From NCBI RefSeq assembly GCF_900142645.1, contig NZ_FRBP01000002.1, positions 62,001 through 126,000 on the forward strand: DNA of 64,000 nucleotides. Direction: 5' to 3'. Positions 51,838 through 60,187 of this stretch are shown in pieces; within the stretch, counting starts at the first letter, position 1; every line of letters starts with the position of its first letter. This stretch comes from Eubacterium callanderi. Its GTDB lineage: Bacteria; Bacillota; Clostridia; Eubacteriales; Eubacteriaceae. The notes beneath the pieces are model-generated. The model saw nothing but the letters and a program-made list of their open reading frames with translations. It searched no databases and was not told where the DNA came from. The position numbers and the translations under genes are program-made.

Positions 51838-52416
51838 TTAACTGGCTAAAATCGGTCTTAAAAGCAATCCGAACTGCTCCTCAATTCGCGGACCCGGAAA
51901 GTTTAACAGGGGCAATGAAAGCTGCATGCTGTTGATAAAAAGAGCCAGATGTCTTGCAAAGGCCGCGGTGTCAGGCAAAACAAACTCGCCCTTTCGAACC
52001 CCATACTCCAAAATTTCCCGCAGCATTTCGGAGATACCGTCAAACTGCCACTGAAAGATCACCCGGTCATCGGGGTTTTCAAGAAAGAACTCATAAGCAG
52101 CGTTGGATAAGGTCGTTCTCTCCTGCTCAAAGGCACATTTCTGCCGCTTCATATAGGAAAAAAGAATGTCTCTGGCAGACATTTCCTCCCAAATCGCCAC
52201 CTCTACACGCTCCAGCTCCTCTTTGGCGTCACGCTGGAACAACGCCAGAAAAATCTCCCGGGTCGATCCGTAATAGCGGTATAGTCCACCCCGGCTGATG
52301 TCGCAGGCCTCCACAATGTCCTTCATGGTAACGGCGGCAAAACCCTTCTGGATAAAAACATCCCGCGCCTTGTCTAAAATATAATTCCGCTTCATATCAG
52401 CCTTCAGTGTACTCAT
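51838..52416 (-). CDS. TetR-family regulator
   Basis: 192 residues. HTH near the N-terminus, FAAVTMKDIVEACDISRGGLYRYYGS; the C-terminal part fits a YfiR/AcrR-type ligand domain. It may control a gene outside the window or itself: GACATACGTGTC at 52431 is a palindrome-like site beside its start. Lone gene. Confidence 0.9.
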   Translation of the reverse strand: MSTLKADMKRNYILDKARDVFIQKGFAAVTMKDIVEACDISRGGLYRYYGSTREIFLALFQRDAKEELERVEVAIWEEMSARDILFSYMKRQKCAFEQERTTLSNAAYEFFLENPDDRVIFQWQFDGISEMLREILEYGVRKGEFVLPDTAAFARHLALFINSMQLSLPLLNFPGPRIEEQFGLLLRPILAS

Positions 52417-52555
52417 AAAACCTCCAAAACGACATACGTGTCACTTTTAATTATATGTTTTATCCCTTCGTTCGTCAAGTAAAGCATGCGTAGATTTTTG
52501 TCAGGCTTCAACAAAAGTTTTTCTCCTGTTTAAGACCAGCAAATCCCTTTTTGGC

Positions 52556-54004
52556 TTAGGTAATAACAGGTTCTGCCGGAACGCCCATCCTGCGGCAATA
52601 GTCTACGGTAATATCGTATTGTATGCGGATAACCGCGTACAGGCTTTTTTCCAGGGCGTCTTCATCCTCCTCAAGGTAAGCGTTGAGCGCCCTTTCATAG
52701 TTTTCCATAATAGTGCTGACACGGCTGCTGTAATCATATTCGGCAGTCTGTCTGTAATGGCTGCCCTTAATCATGATGTTTTCCAGCTGCATGTAAATAT
52801 GCCGCAGCGTTGGAGATTCCATCTGGAGGATCATTTCATTAAACAGAGGGATCGGCGAATGGTAGGTCACTGTTTTCAGCCGGCTTTCCTGCTGCTCCGG
52901 CCCTTTGTTCCTCCGTTTTCCCTTTAACGCCTCACGGACAAAGGTCTTATGGGTAAGCAGGAACGCAGCGCGGGCATCCAGCAGGTTTTTCAGGTCGTTC
53001 TGCATCTGCTGGACCGGTATTTTTTCTTTGTCGATCCGGATGGCCTCACGCTTGATGACAACCGCCTTTTTCCCCTGGGAGCGCTCCACCATACCGGTCT
53101 CCTCCAGGCTGCCGAGGGCGTTTCGGGCCGTTTTAACCGAAACCTGGAATTCCTCCCGGATCGCATTGAGGGACGGAATGGAATCGCCTATCTGGTATTC
53201 TCCAATTTCAATACGTTTCAGGATAACATTAATGATGGAGTTCGTCAGGTTGTGGCGTTCGCTGCTGATAAACCAGTAAAATGGCACCTGTTCCTCTGCC
53301 CCCAGCCTGTCATTATACTTTTCGGAATACGCCACAAACTCGCTGTCTCCAAATACTGCGCCCAGCCCCTGCCGCAGCTTATCCAGGCTGCCTTCCTCCA
53401 TTCCCTGAAAAAAGACCTGCAGGTAAGGCAGAGACCACACTTTAAAGTCCATCATCATTTTTTCTTCAAAAATAATGGAAAACAGGCCGGTAAACTGAAC
53501 CATCTGCTGATAAAGCTCTTTGATCAGGGGGTTTTTCAGGGTTTCCAGAAGCTCCTCCCAAAAACGGCTGAAGCAAACGACAATGTTTCTGCCGCAGGCT
53601 TCCTGATAATCTGCGTAAAGCTGTTTAAACCGGACAATGTCTTCGGGGCCGCAGTTTAAGGCCGCGTAAATCATAATATCCGAAAAAAACAGCGATGTGG
53701 CCCGCATCACATCCACGATGGAGCCAACCCGTTTAGACATAAAGTTCCAGTAAAACTGCGAGTTGTCGTCATGCTCCATATCAAAGGTCACAACCGTTCC
53801 CTTTCCCTGAGAGGTGCTCACCAAACTGTTGAGTGCCAGCATCTGGACCGCTGTGCGGATGGTAATCTCTGCGACATTATATTCTTCAGCCAGCTGCTTT
53901 CTGGACGGCAGAACATCGCCTTTTTTCAGTATTCCCGTCATGATTCTAAGCAGCAGGTTTTCATAAACATAGGTTGCCAAATTCTGGGTGGCTAATTCAC
54001 TCAT
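52556..54004 (-). CDS. Tandem GntR-type regulator (two winged-helix domains)
   Basis: 482 residues. Two GntR helix-turn-helices: RKQLAEEYNVAEITIRTAVQML (residues ~35-56) and LNAIREEFQVSVKTARNALGSLEETG (~285-310), each followed by a helical region. Normal GntR proteins are about 230-250 residues with one HTH, so this is a fused duplication. The second HTH has SQGKKAVVIKREA as wing. No ligand can be assigned. Lone gene; neighbours are tetR and an EAL protein. Confidence 0.85.
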   Translation of the reverse strand: MSELATQNLATYVYENLLLRIMTGILKKGDVLPSRKQLAEEYNVAEITIRTAVQMLALNSLVSTSQGKGTVVTFDMEHDDNSQFYWNFMSKRVGSIVDVMRATSLFFSDIMIYAALNCGPEDIVRFKQLYADYQEACGRNIVVCFSRFWEELLETLKNPLIKELYQQMVQFTGLFSIIFEEKMMMDFKVWSLPYLQVFFQGMEEGSLDKLRQGLGAVFGDSEFVAYSEKYNDRLGAEEQVPFYWFISSERHNLTNSIINVILKRIEIGEYQIGDSIPSLNAIREEFQVSVKTARNALGSLEETGMVERSQGKKAVVIKREAIRIDKEKIPVQQMQNDLKNLLDARAAFLLTHKTFVREALKGKRRNKGPEQQESRLKTVTYHSPIPLFNEMILQMESPTLRHIYMQLENIMIKGSHYRQTAEYDYSSRVSTIMENYERALNAYLEEDEDALEKSLYAVIRIQYDITVDYCRRMGVPAEPVIT

Positions 54005-54115
54005 ACTCTGTCCTCCGGTTCCAGATTACACACATTTAACAGCCTTGATTATACCATAATCGTTCTAAAAAGCCTACAATATTAAAAATATTATTTATAA
54101 AACCTTTTTTCTGCA

Positions 54116-54193
54116 ATAAAAAAACTCCCACAAAGCAGAACACACAGCTACGATACCCCCGTTTATTTGTGCTTTTCCTGTTTTGTTGGAGTT
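54116..54193 (-). terminator. Terminator of the EAL gene (long imperfect hairpin)
   Basis: On the minus strand AACTCCAACAAAACAG pairs with CTGCTTTGTGGGAGTT, followed by TTTTTTT. The stem is imperfect with a large loop. Confidence 0.6.
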
Positions 54194-54211
54194 AAAAAAC
54201 ACAAGCCCCGC

Positions 54212-55501
54212 TTATGTTTTTGGCAAATAGTTTGTCAGCATATCTGCGGGCATGGGCTTTGCATAATAAAACCCCTGTACCCGGTCACACTGGTATTTTT
54301 TTAATAAAGCTTCCTCTTCCCGGCATTCAATGCCCTCCACATGTGTCTTGATTCCAAGGTTCTTAACCATCTTCAGCATCGAATCCAAAAGGTTCCGGGC
54401 ACGCTCATCCTCTATACAGCCAGCCAGAAACGATCTGTCAAATTTAATCACATCAAAGCAGGCCTCCCTGAGCAGGCTTATGGAAGTGTTCTCCTTACCG
54501 AAATCGTCCAAAGCCAGTGAAAATCCGGCTTTTTTCAGCGCGCTCAGCGCTTTCATGAGCGTTTCATTTTCTGAAAGCTCAAAGGTCTCGGTGAGTTCAA
54601 TCTCAATGTATTCGGGCGGCACACTGTTGACTTTGCAAATCTCAAGCAGCCTGTCCGCCAGTCCCGGTTCCCCGATATGTCGTCTTGAAATATTTACCGC
54701 AATGGGTACTGGTTCCAGGGCCTGCTTTTTCCAGACGCTTAGCACCCGGCAGGCCTGCTCCATCATATAGAAGTCCAGTTTTCTGATAAAACCGTTCTTT
54801 TCAAACAATGGAATAAACTGATCCGGACAGCTGATTGGCCCAGCCTCGGGATTGATCCAGCGGACCAGGGCTTCAGCACCGGACAGGCGTCCCGTTGCCA
54901 GTTCAAACTGCGGCTGAAGATATATTCTGAATTCGTTATTTTCAATACCAAACTGCATCCGCTTTTCAATCTTGCGAACTTCCTGAAGGTTTTTCCGCAT
55001 GGCGTTATCATAAACCGCGAAGCCGTCACCCACAGGCCGCTCAGCGCTTTCCAGAGCATAATTTGCCCGTATGAGCCAGTCGTCACCGCTTTCCATATCT
55101 TCGTTATACTCACAGAGCCCAAGGCTCACCACTAACGAATAGGGATAACCAATACAGCGTACAAATTCCGCTTCGATCTGCTGCCTCATTGACTCCAGTC
55201 TTTCTTTTATGGCATTAACCGGTCCCAGCATCAGCAGGTAAAAACGGTCCTTGAAAAAGCGCGAAATGCTCTCCCCTCTGCCCAGGACTTTTAGTGACTG
55301 GTCAACAATAATTGACAGCAGACGGCTGCCATTGCGCATGCCCCAGATTTCATTCACCAATTTAAAATTATGAATATCCATGGCGGTTAAAACCGCTTCT
55401 GTTCTTTTTTCCTTCAGGATTTCTCCAAGATGCCGGATAAAAAGCTCCTTCTTTTGCTCCTTTTCCGGCAGACAGTCTGTCTTATATATTTGAGCAGTCA
55501 T
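54212..55501 (-). CDS. Degenerate GGDEF plus EAL protein (c-di-GMP phosphodiesterase)
   Basis: 429 residues from ATG 55501 (AAGGAGCAAAAA upstream). The GGDEF half is degenerate: SRFFKDRFYLLM stands where R-x-GGDEF should be, so cyclase activity is unlikely. The EAL half is intact: GAEALVRW (EAL loop), ELTETFE, DDFGKENTS, KFDRSF and the late QGFYYAKPM. It should hydrolyse c-di-GMP. A long structured leader of about 245 nt precedes it. Confidence 0.92.
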   Translation of the reverse strand: MTAQIYKTDCLPEKEQKKELFIRHLGEILKEKRTEAVLTAMDIHNFKLVNEIWGMRNGSRLLSIIVDQSLKVLGRGESISRFFKDRFYLLMLGPVNAIKERLESMRQQIEAEFVRCIGYPYSLVVSLGLCEYNEDMESGDDWLIRANYALESAERPVGDGFAVYDNAMRKNLQEVRKIEKRMQFGIENNEFRIYLQPQFELATGRLSGAEALVRWINPEAGPISCPDQFIPLFEKNGFIRKLDFYMMEQACRVLSVWKKQALEPVPIAVNISRRHIGEPGLADRLLEICKVNSVPPEYIEIELTETFELSENETLMKALSALKKAGFSLALDDFGKENTSISLLREACFDVIKFDRSFLAGCIEDERARNLLDSMLKMVKNLGIKTHVEGIECREEEALLKKYQCDRVQGFYYAKPMPADMLTNYLPKT

Positions 55502-55746
55502 TTTTTGCTCCTTCATAAAAGCCAGCATTTGCTGATATTAAGAGAGAGACAGCATAAGCGCTGTCTCAAAGAAGAGTAAATGGAGGAAATTGGCGCGCTC
55601 CTCCACCCGTCGCACAGGGCCGCCCCTGTGCAGGAATGTAAATGTCTATTCAAGCAGAGAGGGAGTCTCTCGAGAATAGCAGACTTTATGCCCGGATTAC
55701 AGTCCTCGCTCTAAAACAGCGCTATCTTTTATCCTTATAATCCAAG
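55502..55746 (-). promoter_or_regulatory. Long structured 5' leader of the EAL gene
   Basis: From the predicted start near 55746 the leader folds into GGATTA..TAATCC, CTATTC..GAATAG (around GAGAG/CTCTC), GCACAGGG-GCGG-CCCTGTGC, GGAGGA..TCCTCC and GAGACAGC-GCTTAT-GCTGTCTC, in order. It does not match GEMM-I or GEMM-II c-di-GMP riboswitches by eye. The region 55741-55904 otherwise holds only the promoter and a terminator. Confidence 0.6.
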
Positions 55747-55753
55747 CAGCTAT

Positions 55754-55782
55754 ATTATACAGGATTTTCTTTTACAGTGCAA
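55754..55782 (-). promoter_or_regulatory. Promoter of the EAL gene
   Basis: On the minus strand TTGCAC (55782-55777), 17-bp spacer, TATAAT (55759-55754). Confidence 0.75.
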
Positions 55783-55796
55783 TCTCAAAATAAAAA

Positions 55797-55828
55797 AATC
55801 ATATCACTATTTACACTGTGATATGATT
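55797..55828 (-). terminator. Terminator after the 172-residue membrane protein
   Basis: A perfect 11-bp inverted repeat AATCATATCAC / GTGATATGATT followed by TTTTTTT on the minus strand. Confidence 0.85.
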
Positions 55829-55904
55829 CTTTTACCTAAATACTATAATTATTGATTTTGTTTTTGGTAATATTTAAAAACATCTAATTACAGCTATCCT
55901 TATT

Positions 55905-56423
55905 TTAAAAATATGTCTGATACTCAACCGACGGCTTATTTCTTAACGCAAAGACGAAAAAGGGTTCTGTCACCGGGAAAATAATACTTAAAATCAGAAA
56001 CACCAGCGCCTGGTTGGATGTGCCATAAAGGCGGTATAGCCGGTAGTGTGCCGCAAAAGCATAGATCGTGTAGGCAACCCCGTAAAGGTATCCTATAATC
56101 GGAATAAAGGCGACTGCCGGTACCAGAATAAAGCCGATGGGCAGCAGAACATGGGCGTTGGAAATTTTAGCGCTGCCAAAATAAACGCGCCGGTTTATGA
56201 GCATCCCCAGCAGATAAAGCTGCGCGATGGGGATCCAGGCGGTCCAGGCATGGGGCAGCTCCCTGTTTTTTGCCATTCGGTAATAAGCATATGCTAAAAG
56301 CAGGTAAAGCGCAATACCGATCAGAGCAGAGATAACAGCCACCACGCCGGCGGCTGCGCCAAAAAGGGCGGTCATAAAAGTATTTAAAGTATTACTGGTG
56401 CTATAATAATCAAGTGATTCCAT
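55905..56423 (-). CDS. Small polytopic membrane protein, function unknown
   Basis: 172 residues from ATG 56423 (GGAGGTTAAACAA upstream; in-frame ATG at 56438). Four hydrophobic segments. The second segment is followed by AYYRMAKNRELPHAWTAWIPIAQLYLLGML, of which HAWTAWIPIAQLYLLG resembles a common clostridial small membrane protein. A basic FALRNKPSVEYQTYF end. No transport motif can be named. Confidence 0.75.
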   Translation of the reverse strand: MESLDYYSTSNTLNTFMTALFGAAAGVVAVISALIGIALYLLLAYAYYRMAKNRELPHAWTAWIPIAQLYLLGMLINRRVYFGSAKISNAHVLLPIGFILVPAVAFIPIIGYLYGVAYTIYAFAAHYRLYRLYGTSNQALVFLILSIIFPVTEPFFVFALRNKPSVEYQTYF

Positions 56424-56521
56424 TTGTTTAACCTCCAATGTAAGACATATCTATCATATACCCTTATCACTTGCTGAAAATCATCCTTAATGCACTGCCA
56501 CCTGGCCATAATGCACAAAAA

Positions 56522-56543
56522 AAGAACAGCTTGTGCTGCTCTT
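56522..56543 (-). terminator. Terminator after the LysR-like HTH gene
   Basis: AAGAGCAGC-ACAA-GCTGTTCTT on the minus strand, then seven T. Confidence 0.8.
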
Positions 56544-56577
56544 GCCTTTTTAAATATCCTGTTTGTATCTTTTCCGA

Positions 56578-56853
56578 CTATGCCTTTTCCTCTCCGTCCA
56601 TATTTTGGATAAAGCGGACACCGTCCTCCAATTGGGCAATAGCAATGGTGACATACTCTTCAAAAGCCTTCCCATAACTGGTCAGTACCACATTTCTGCC
56701 TTTTTTCCTGAACAGAGGAACGCCGAGCTCTTTCTCCAGTCCCGCAATCGCATAGCTCAAGCTTGGCTGACTGATGTTAAGCTCTTTGGCAGCCTTCGCA
56801 TAATGTTCCAATCCAGCCAGAGTTTTAAAGTAATATAGATGATTAAGATTCAT
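56578..56853 (-). CDS. LysR-type HTH only (truncated or stand-alone)
   Basis: 91 residues from ATG 56853 (AAAGG upstream; the frame opens at 56895). NHLYYFKTLAGLEHYAKAAKELNISQPSLSYAIAGLEKELG is a normal LysR helix-turn-helix and linker (core AKELNISQPSLSYAI), but the effector domain of about 200 residues is missing. The gene has its own terminator, so it is a complete unit, either a natural small regulator or a decayed remnant. No frame downstream carries the missing part. Confidence 0.8.
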   Translation of the reverse strand: MNLNHLYYFKTLAGLEHYAKAAKELNISQPSLSYAIAGLEKELGVPLFRKKGRNVVLTSYGKAFEEYVTIAIAQLEDGVRFIQNMDGEEKA

Positions 56854-57029
56854 TTTTTCCGGCCTTTCAATAATTTCTTGAATGTATTGATACAATTATA
56901 CAAAATTCTAGAGATAATGTCAAAAAAAGATATAAAAATAGAAACTTTTCACAACGTTTATTCTTTATTTTCAATAAAAACGCCAGAGAATGTAGCTCTA
57001 TGCATCTTCTCTGGCTTATTTTGTTATAA

Positions 57030-57473
57030 TCAATCATCCATCGCAAACTTGTTTTCCAGATTTTCCTTTACAGCCCCAAGGTCATCATCCGCCTTTTCAA
57101 TATCCATTTTGGCGACCTTATAATCCCTCTCAGAAAGCTTCTGGTTTTGATAGTCTGCTTCTATCTGGTTTTCATAATTGTCAATTTTTTGATCCAGGGT
57201 GTTGATTCTCTGCATAATCTCGTTGAACTGCTGAGTTTTTTCATTCATATCATTTTCAATGGGCACCACCGTGTCCACTTTCTGCGAGATTTCCGAGGTT
57301 TCGCGTTTGAATTCATTGATTGTACTGTCGTTTGAGGCTTCCTCATCCATTTCCTGGGTTCTGCTGTCAGGGGCAGACGGGCTTTCACCAGAAGGCTGTG
57401 TCATGCTACACCCTGCCCCCAAAAATAAAAGAGCAGTCAAAAGCAGCACTAAAACAAAGGATTTTCGTTTCAT
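57030..57473 (-). CDS. Lipoprotein with coiled coil
   Basis: 147 residues from ATG 57473 (AAAAGGAGAGAAGCT upstream). Signal peptide with lipobox GAGC, then a Ser/Pro/Glu-rich linker and a long coiled coil (~60-145) with heptads (NEKTQQFNEIMQRINTLDQKI). Extracellular anchored; unknown role. Confidence 0.8.
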   Translation of the reverse strand: MKRKSFVLVLLLTALLFLGAGCSMTQPSGESPSAPDSRTQEMDEEASNDSTINEFKRETSEISQKVDTVVPIENDMNEKTQQFNEIMQRINTLDQKIDNYENQIEADYQNQKLSERDYKVAKMDIEKADDDLGAVKENLENKFAMDD

Positions 57474-57532
57474 AGCTTCTCTCCTTTTCATTAATACTGC
57501 TTCTGATATACCCTGTTTCTTTCTTATTTAAA

Positions 57533-57916
57533 CTAATTGAACATTTTAAAAATATTCAGCATAACGGTATAGCTTTCACCTGAGAGCTCGTTGATTAACG
57601 CTGAAACCGACGGGCTTTCATACCTTGACGGATCATAAAAGTTGGCGGCAAACTGAACGAGAATCTTTTCCTCACTGCCCAGCCCTCCGTTCAGAATTTT
57701 GGCGAAGTCAATGGCTGAATCGTTCATGCAGGGCTCGGTTCTGGCCATCAGCTCAGGGGTTGAACTGAAAATATAAGCGCTGACCAGGTATCCCGGCGCC
57801 TGGTACACCCTGCCATTGCGGCGGGCCATATCCTTAAATCTTGCTTTGTGAAAATTGTTCAAAAAATAACCATCATTAAAATTCATCTCTGCCTCCAAAA
57901 GAAGTGTTTTTTTCAT
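57533..57916 (-). CDS. Small conserved protein, DUF6075-like
   Basis: 127 residues. YFLNNFHKARFKDMARRNGRVYQAPGYLVSAYIFSSTPELM and the late FAKILNGG..EKILVQFAANFYDP resemble a small protein family I recall as DUF6075, found in Firmicutes and phage. Recognition is by memory and weak. No signal peptide. A divergent DUF1638 gene starts at 58043. Confidence 0.6.
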   Translation of the reverse strand: MKKTLLLEAEMNFNDGYFLNNFHKARFKDMARRNGRVYQAPGYLVSAYIFSSTPELMARTEPCMNDSAIDFAKILNGGLGSEEKILVQFAANFYDPSRYESPSVSALINELSGESYTVMLNIFKMFN

Positions 57917-58042
57917 TATAGCACTGCCTGGTTCACGTTAACAAGATACATTTTAGTTCATAAAGGACACACAAATGTCTTAAAGTATGTTATAATATAC
58001 AGACTGTTAAATGTTTACATGCGGATAGGAGGCATTACACCA

Positions 58043-58702
58043 ATGGGGCAATTGTTAATTGCGTGCGAAACCCTGAAGGATGAAATCCAAAAGGTCATGG
58101 ATTCACATCAGCTGGAAATACCGGTTCACTGGATGGGAAACTCACTTCATAACGCACCGGACCGCCTGAGAGAAGCCCTGCAGGAAGTTTTAGGCTCCAT
58201 AACAGACCTCGACCAGGTTTTACTCGGTTACGGTAACTGCGGTAACGGCCTTGTGGGCATTGAATGCCCTGGCGCTGCTATGGTGATTCCCCGTTTTGGC
58301 GATTGTATTGATATGCTCCTGAACGATAACTCAGCCCTGGATGAAATACGAAGTAACACCTATTTTCTGACAAAGGGCTGGCTTCGGGGAGAGTGCCCTG
58401 TGACAAAGGACCTGAACTACCAGCTTAAACGCTATGGAAAAGAACAGTCAAAAAAAATCATGCGGGTGCTTTTTAAAAATTACACCTACATGATGATGAT
58501 CCAAACAGGCTCCTACGATATATCAGAGGTGCAGGAGGAGCTTGACGCGTTTTCAGCCCTTACAGAGCTTGAGCTCATCGAGGGCAAGGGCAGCCTGACC
58601 ATTCTGGAACAGCTGCTGACAGGGAACTGGACAAAAAATTTCTGCGTTATCCCTCCAGGACAGCAGACAACCCTGGAGGATTTTAAGTCCCTTACTTTAT
58701 GA
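58043..58702 (+). CDS. DUF1638-domain protein
   Basis: 219 residues from ATG 58043 (GATAGGAGGCATTACACC upstream; the frame is open back to 57848). VLLGYGNCGNGLVGIECPGAAMVIPRFGDCIDMLL is the DUF1638 core (GYGNCGNG, PRFGDCID). The family is found in methanogens and acetogens near corrinoid methyltransferase genes; none is in this window. Biochemical role unknown. Confidence 0.85.
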   Translation: MGQLLIACETLKDEIQKVMDSHQLEIPVHWMGNSLHNAPDRLREALQEVLGSITDLDQVLLGYGNCGNGLVGIECPGAAMVIPRFGDCIDMLLNDNSALDEIRSNTYFLTKGWLRGECPVTKDLNYQLKRYGKEQSKKIMRVLFKNYTYMMMIQTGSYDISEVQEELDAFSALTELELIEGKGSLTILEQLLTGNWTKNFCVIPPGQQTTLEDFKSLTL

Positions 58703-58715
58703 AAAACACAAAAAT

Positions 58716-58749
58716 CCTCCGGCGCCGGCAGCGGATGCCGGGCCGGAGG
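58716..58749 (+). terminator. GC-rich hairpin after the DUF1638 gene
   Basis: CCTCCGG-CGCCGGCA..TGCCGGGCCGGAGG, 13 bp past the stop. No strong T-run follows, so terminator activity is uncertain. Confidence 0.5.
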
Positions 58750-58762
58750 CCTGCGAACCCTC

Positions 58763-58799
58763 AGGAAAGGACCGGTAGATTTCCCGGTCCTTTCCTGTT
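58763..58799. terminator. Second terminator hairpin, DUF1638/ferredoxin junction
   Basis: AGGAAAGGACCGG / CCGGTCCTTTCCT, a perfect 13-bp stem with a short T-run on the plus strand, directly before the convergent ferredoxin stop. Confidence 0.7.
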
Positions 58800-58987
58800 T
58801 ATTCTACTGTGATCACTTCTACCGGGCAGCTGTCTGCGGCTTCCTGGACACTGTCCTCCAGATTTTCCGGGACTTCTTCCATAATGACTTCGGCTACGCC
58901 GGAATCACCCATTTCAAAAACCTCAGGACAAACCTGTGTACATAATCCGCAGCCGATGCAGCCGCTTTCATCAATACTTACATTCAT
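58799..58987 (-). CDS. Single-cluster 4Fe-4S ferredoxin
   Basis: 62 residues from ATG 58987 (AGAAAGGATTGAATGTT upstream; frame open to 59023). Cluster motif CIGCGLCTQVC with a distal CPVEVI, the layout of one-cluster ferredoxins of about 60 residues. A cytoplasmic electron carrier. Lone gene facing the DUF1638 gene. Confidence 0.92.
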   Translation of the reverse strand: MNVSIDESGCIGCGLCTQVCPEVFEMGDSGVAEVIMEEVPENLEDSVQEAADSCPVEVITVE

Positions 58988-59088
58988 AACATTCAATCCT
59001 TTCTGAATCAATTCAACTGACAATAAGTAATTACCCTTTTAAGGCGTTGTCAAACTGGCTTTTCAGAAAATTTCATGATCTCCGCAAG

Positions 59089-59601
59089 TCACTGCTCTTT
59101 AATATAAGCCTTTTCAATTTCTCCCACATACAGGGTGTGGTAATCCCTATCGGCATACCATTTTTCATCAAGCTCCGGCCCAATGGTAAAGCCCTCCGGC
59201 CCCATGTCCGTGGCGTAAAGCTTTTTGCAGATCAGAGCGAGATTTCCCTCTTTAAAGTACGGGGCATCATCCGGCGCCAGCGTCAGGCCGCTTTTAGCAA
59301 TTTTATCCTCATCCCGTCCTGAGACAGAGCCCAGATAGCCCAGTTCCTTTTTATAGCCTTCATCAAAAAAGGTCAGTGAAAAATACTCTGAGCCATCCAC
59401 AAATTCTTTTGTAAAACGGCTTTCACGGATGACAATAAAAGCGACATCCTTTCCCCACATTACCCCCAGGCCCCCCCAGCCCGCGGTCATTGTATTGGCT
59501 TTTCCATCCTTTTCAGCGGTGATCAGCATCCAATCTTTCGCGATGCGCTTAAATGGGTTCAGGGATAAATCTTCAGTTGTTATTTTTTTATAATCAGACA
59601 T
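59089..59601 (-). CDS. Flavin-reductase-like FMN-binding protein
   Basis: 170 residues. NTMTAGWGGLGVMWGKDVAFIVIRESRFTKEFV and FSLTFFDEGYKKELGYLGSVSGRDEDKI match the flavin reductase/FMN-binding split-barrel family (core TAGWGGLGVMWG). Probably an FMN-dependent redox protein. Lone gene. Confidence 0.85.
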   Translation of the reverse strand: MSDYKKITTEDLSLNPFKRIAKDWMLITAEKDGKANTMTAGWGGLGVMWGKDVAFIVIRESRFTKEFVDGSEYFSLTFFDEGYKKELGYLGSVSGRDEDKIAKSGLTLAPDDAPYFKEGNLALICKKLYATDMGPEGFTIGPELDEKWYADRDYHTLYVGEIEKAYIKEQ

Positions 59602-59730
59602 GGTGTATCACTCCTTTGTTAAAATTATTAATCATTATAAACCTTCTGGTTTAAAAAGTATACCCGTATCAAAAAATAAAAACAGCCAGATCAGCAAATG
59701 CCGTTCTGGCTGTTTTCGGCTTAATTTAAA

Positions 59731-59931
59731 TTAAGCAACACTAACGTTTTTAGCCTGTAAGCCTCTTGGACCTTCTTCTGTATCAAAGGTAACTTCCTGA
59801 CCTTCATTTAAAGTTTTGAAGCCATCGCCTGTAATAGCGGAGAAATGTACGAATACATCATCGCCTTCTTCTCTAGAGATAAATCCAAAACCTTTTTCGC
59901 TGTTAAACCATTTTACTGTACCTTTATTCAT
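59731..59931 (-). CDS. Cold-shock protein (CspA family)
   Basis: 66 residues. [16 protein letters not shown] and DVFVHFSAI are the RNP1 and RNP2 RNA-binding motifs; the end [16 protein letters not shown] is typical. Acts as an RNA chaperone. A consensus promoter and a 140-nt leader with a long hairpin precede it. Confidence 0.96.
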   Translation of the reverse strand: MNKGTVKWFNSEKGFGFISREEGDDVFVHFSAITGDGFKTLNEGQEVTFDTEEGPRGLQAKNVSVA

Positions 59932-59985
59932 TTTACGGTACCTCCTAAATTAAAACTTCATTCCAGGAACATATAAATAAAAAAA

Positions 59986-60044
59986 CACATATTTTTGTAA
60001 ATCATTTCGAAAAGTAAAACCAAAATGACTTGCAAAAATATGTG
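59986..60044 (-). promoter_or_regulatory. Long hairpin in the csp leader
   Basis: CACATATTTTTGTAAATCATTT (59986-60007) pairs with AAAATGACTTGCAAAAATATGTG (60022-60044), about 20 of 22 positions. It is inside the csp 5' leader and may be the temperature-sensitive element seen in cold-shock mRNAs. Confidence 0.7.
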
Positions 60045-60077
60045 AAATCAATTGATACTTCCTTGAATACGAGACTT

Positions 60078-60106
60078 ATTATATCCTCTTTTACGCATTC
60101 TGTCAA
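60078..60106 (-). promoter_or_regulatory. Consensus promoter of csp
   Basis: TTGACA (60106-60101), 17-bp spacer, TATAAT (60083-60078) on the minus strand; transcription start expected near 60071. Confidence 0.88.
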
Positions 60107-60146
60107 TCCCCCAAAGAAAAACTTTTTCTTTTAAGCTTTTTAAATA

Positions 60147-60182
60147 AAAGCCACTGTCTGAAAGGTGCCAGACAGCGGCTTT
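60147..60182 (-). terminator. Terminator of the Sel1 operon
   Basis: AAAGCC-CTGTCTG / CAGACAG-GGCTTT imperfect stem with a T-rich tail on the minus strand, just past the Sel1 stop. Confidence 0.7.
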
Positions 60183-60187
60183 CAATA

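Noticed and set aside
55502..55746. EAL leader as a c-di-GMP riboswitch
   Set aside because: GCACAGGG occurs, but as one arm of a plain hairpin; the other conserved GEMM blocks are missing.
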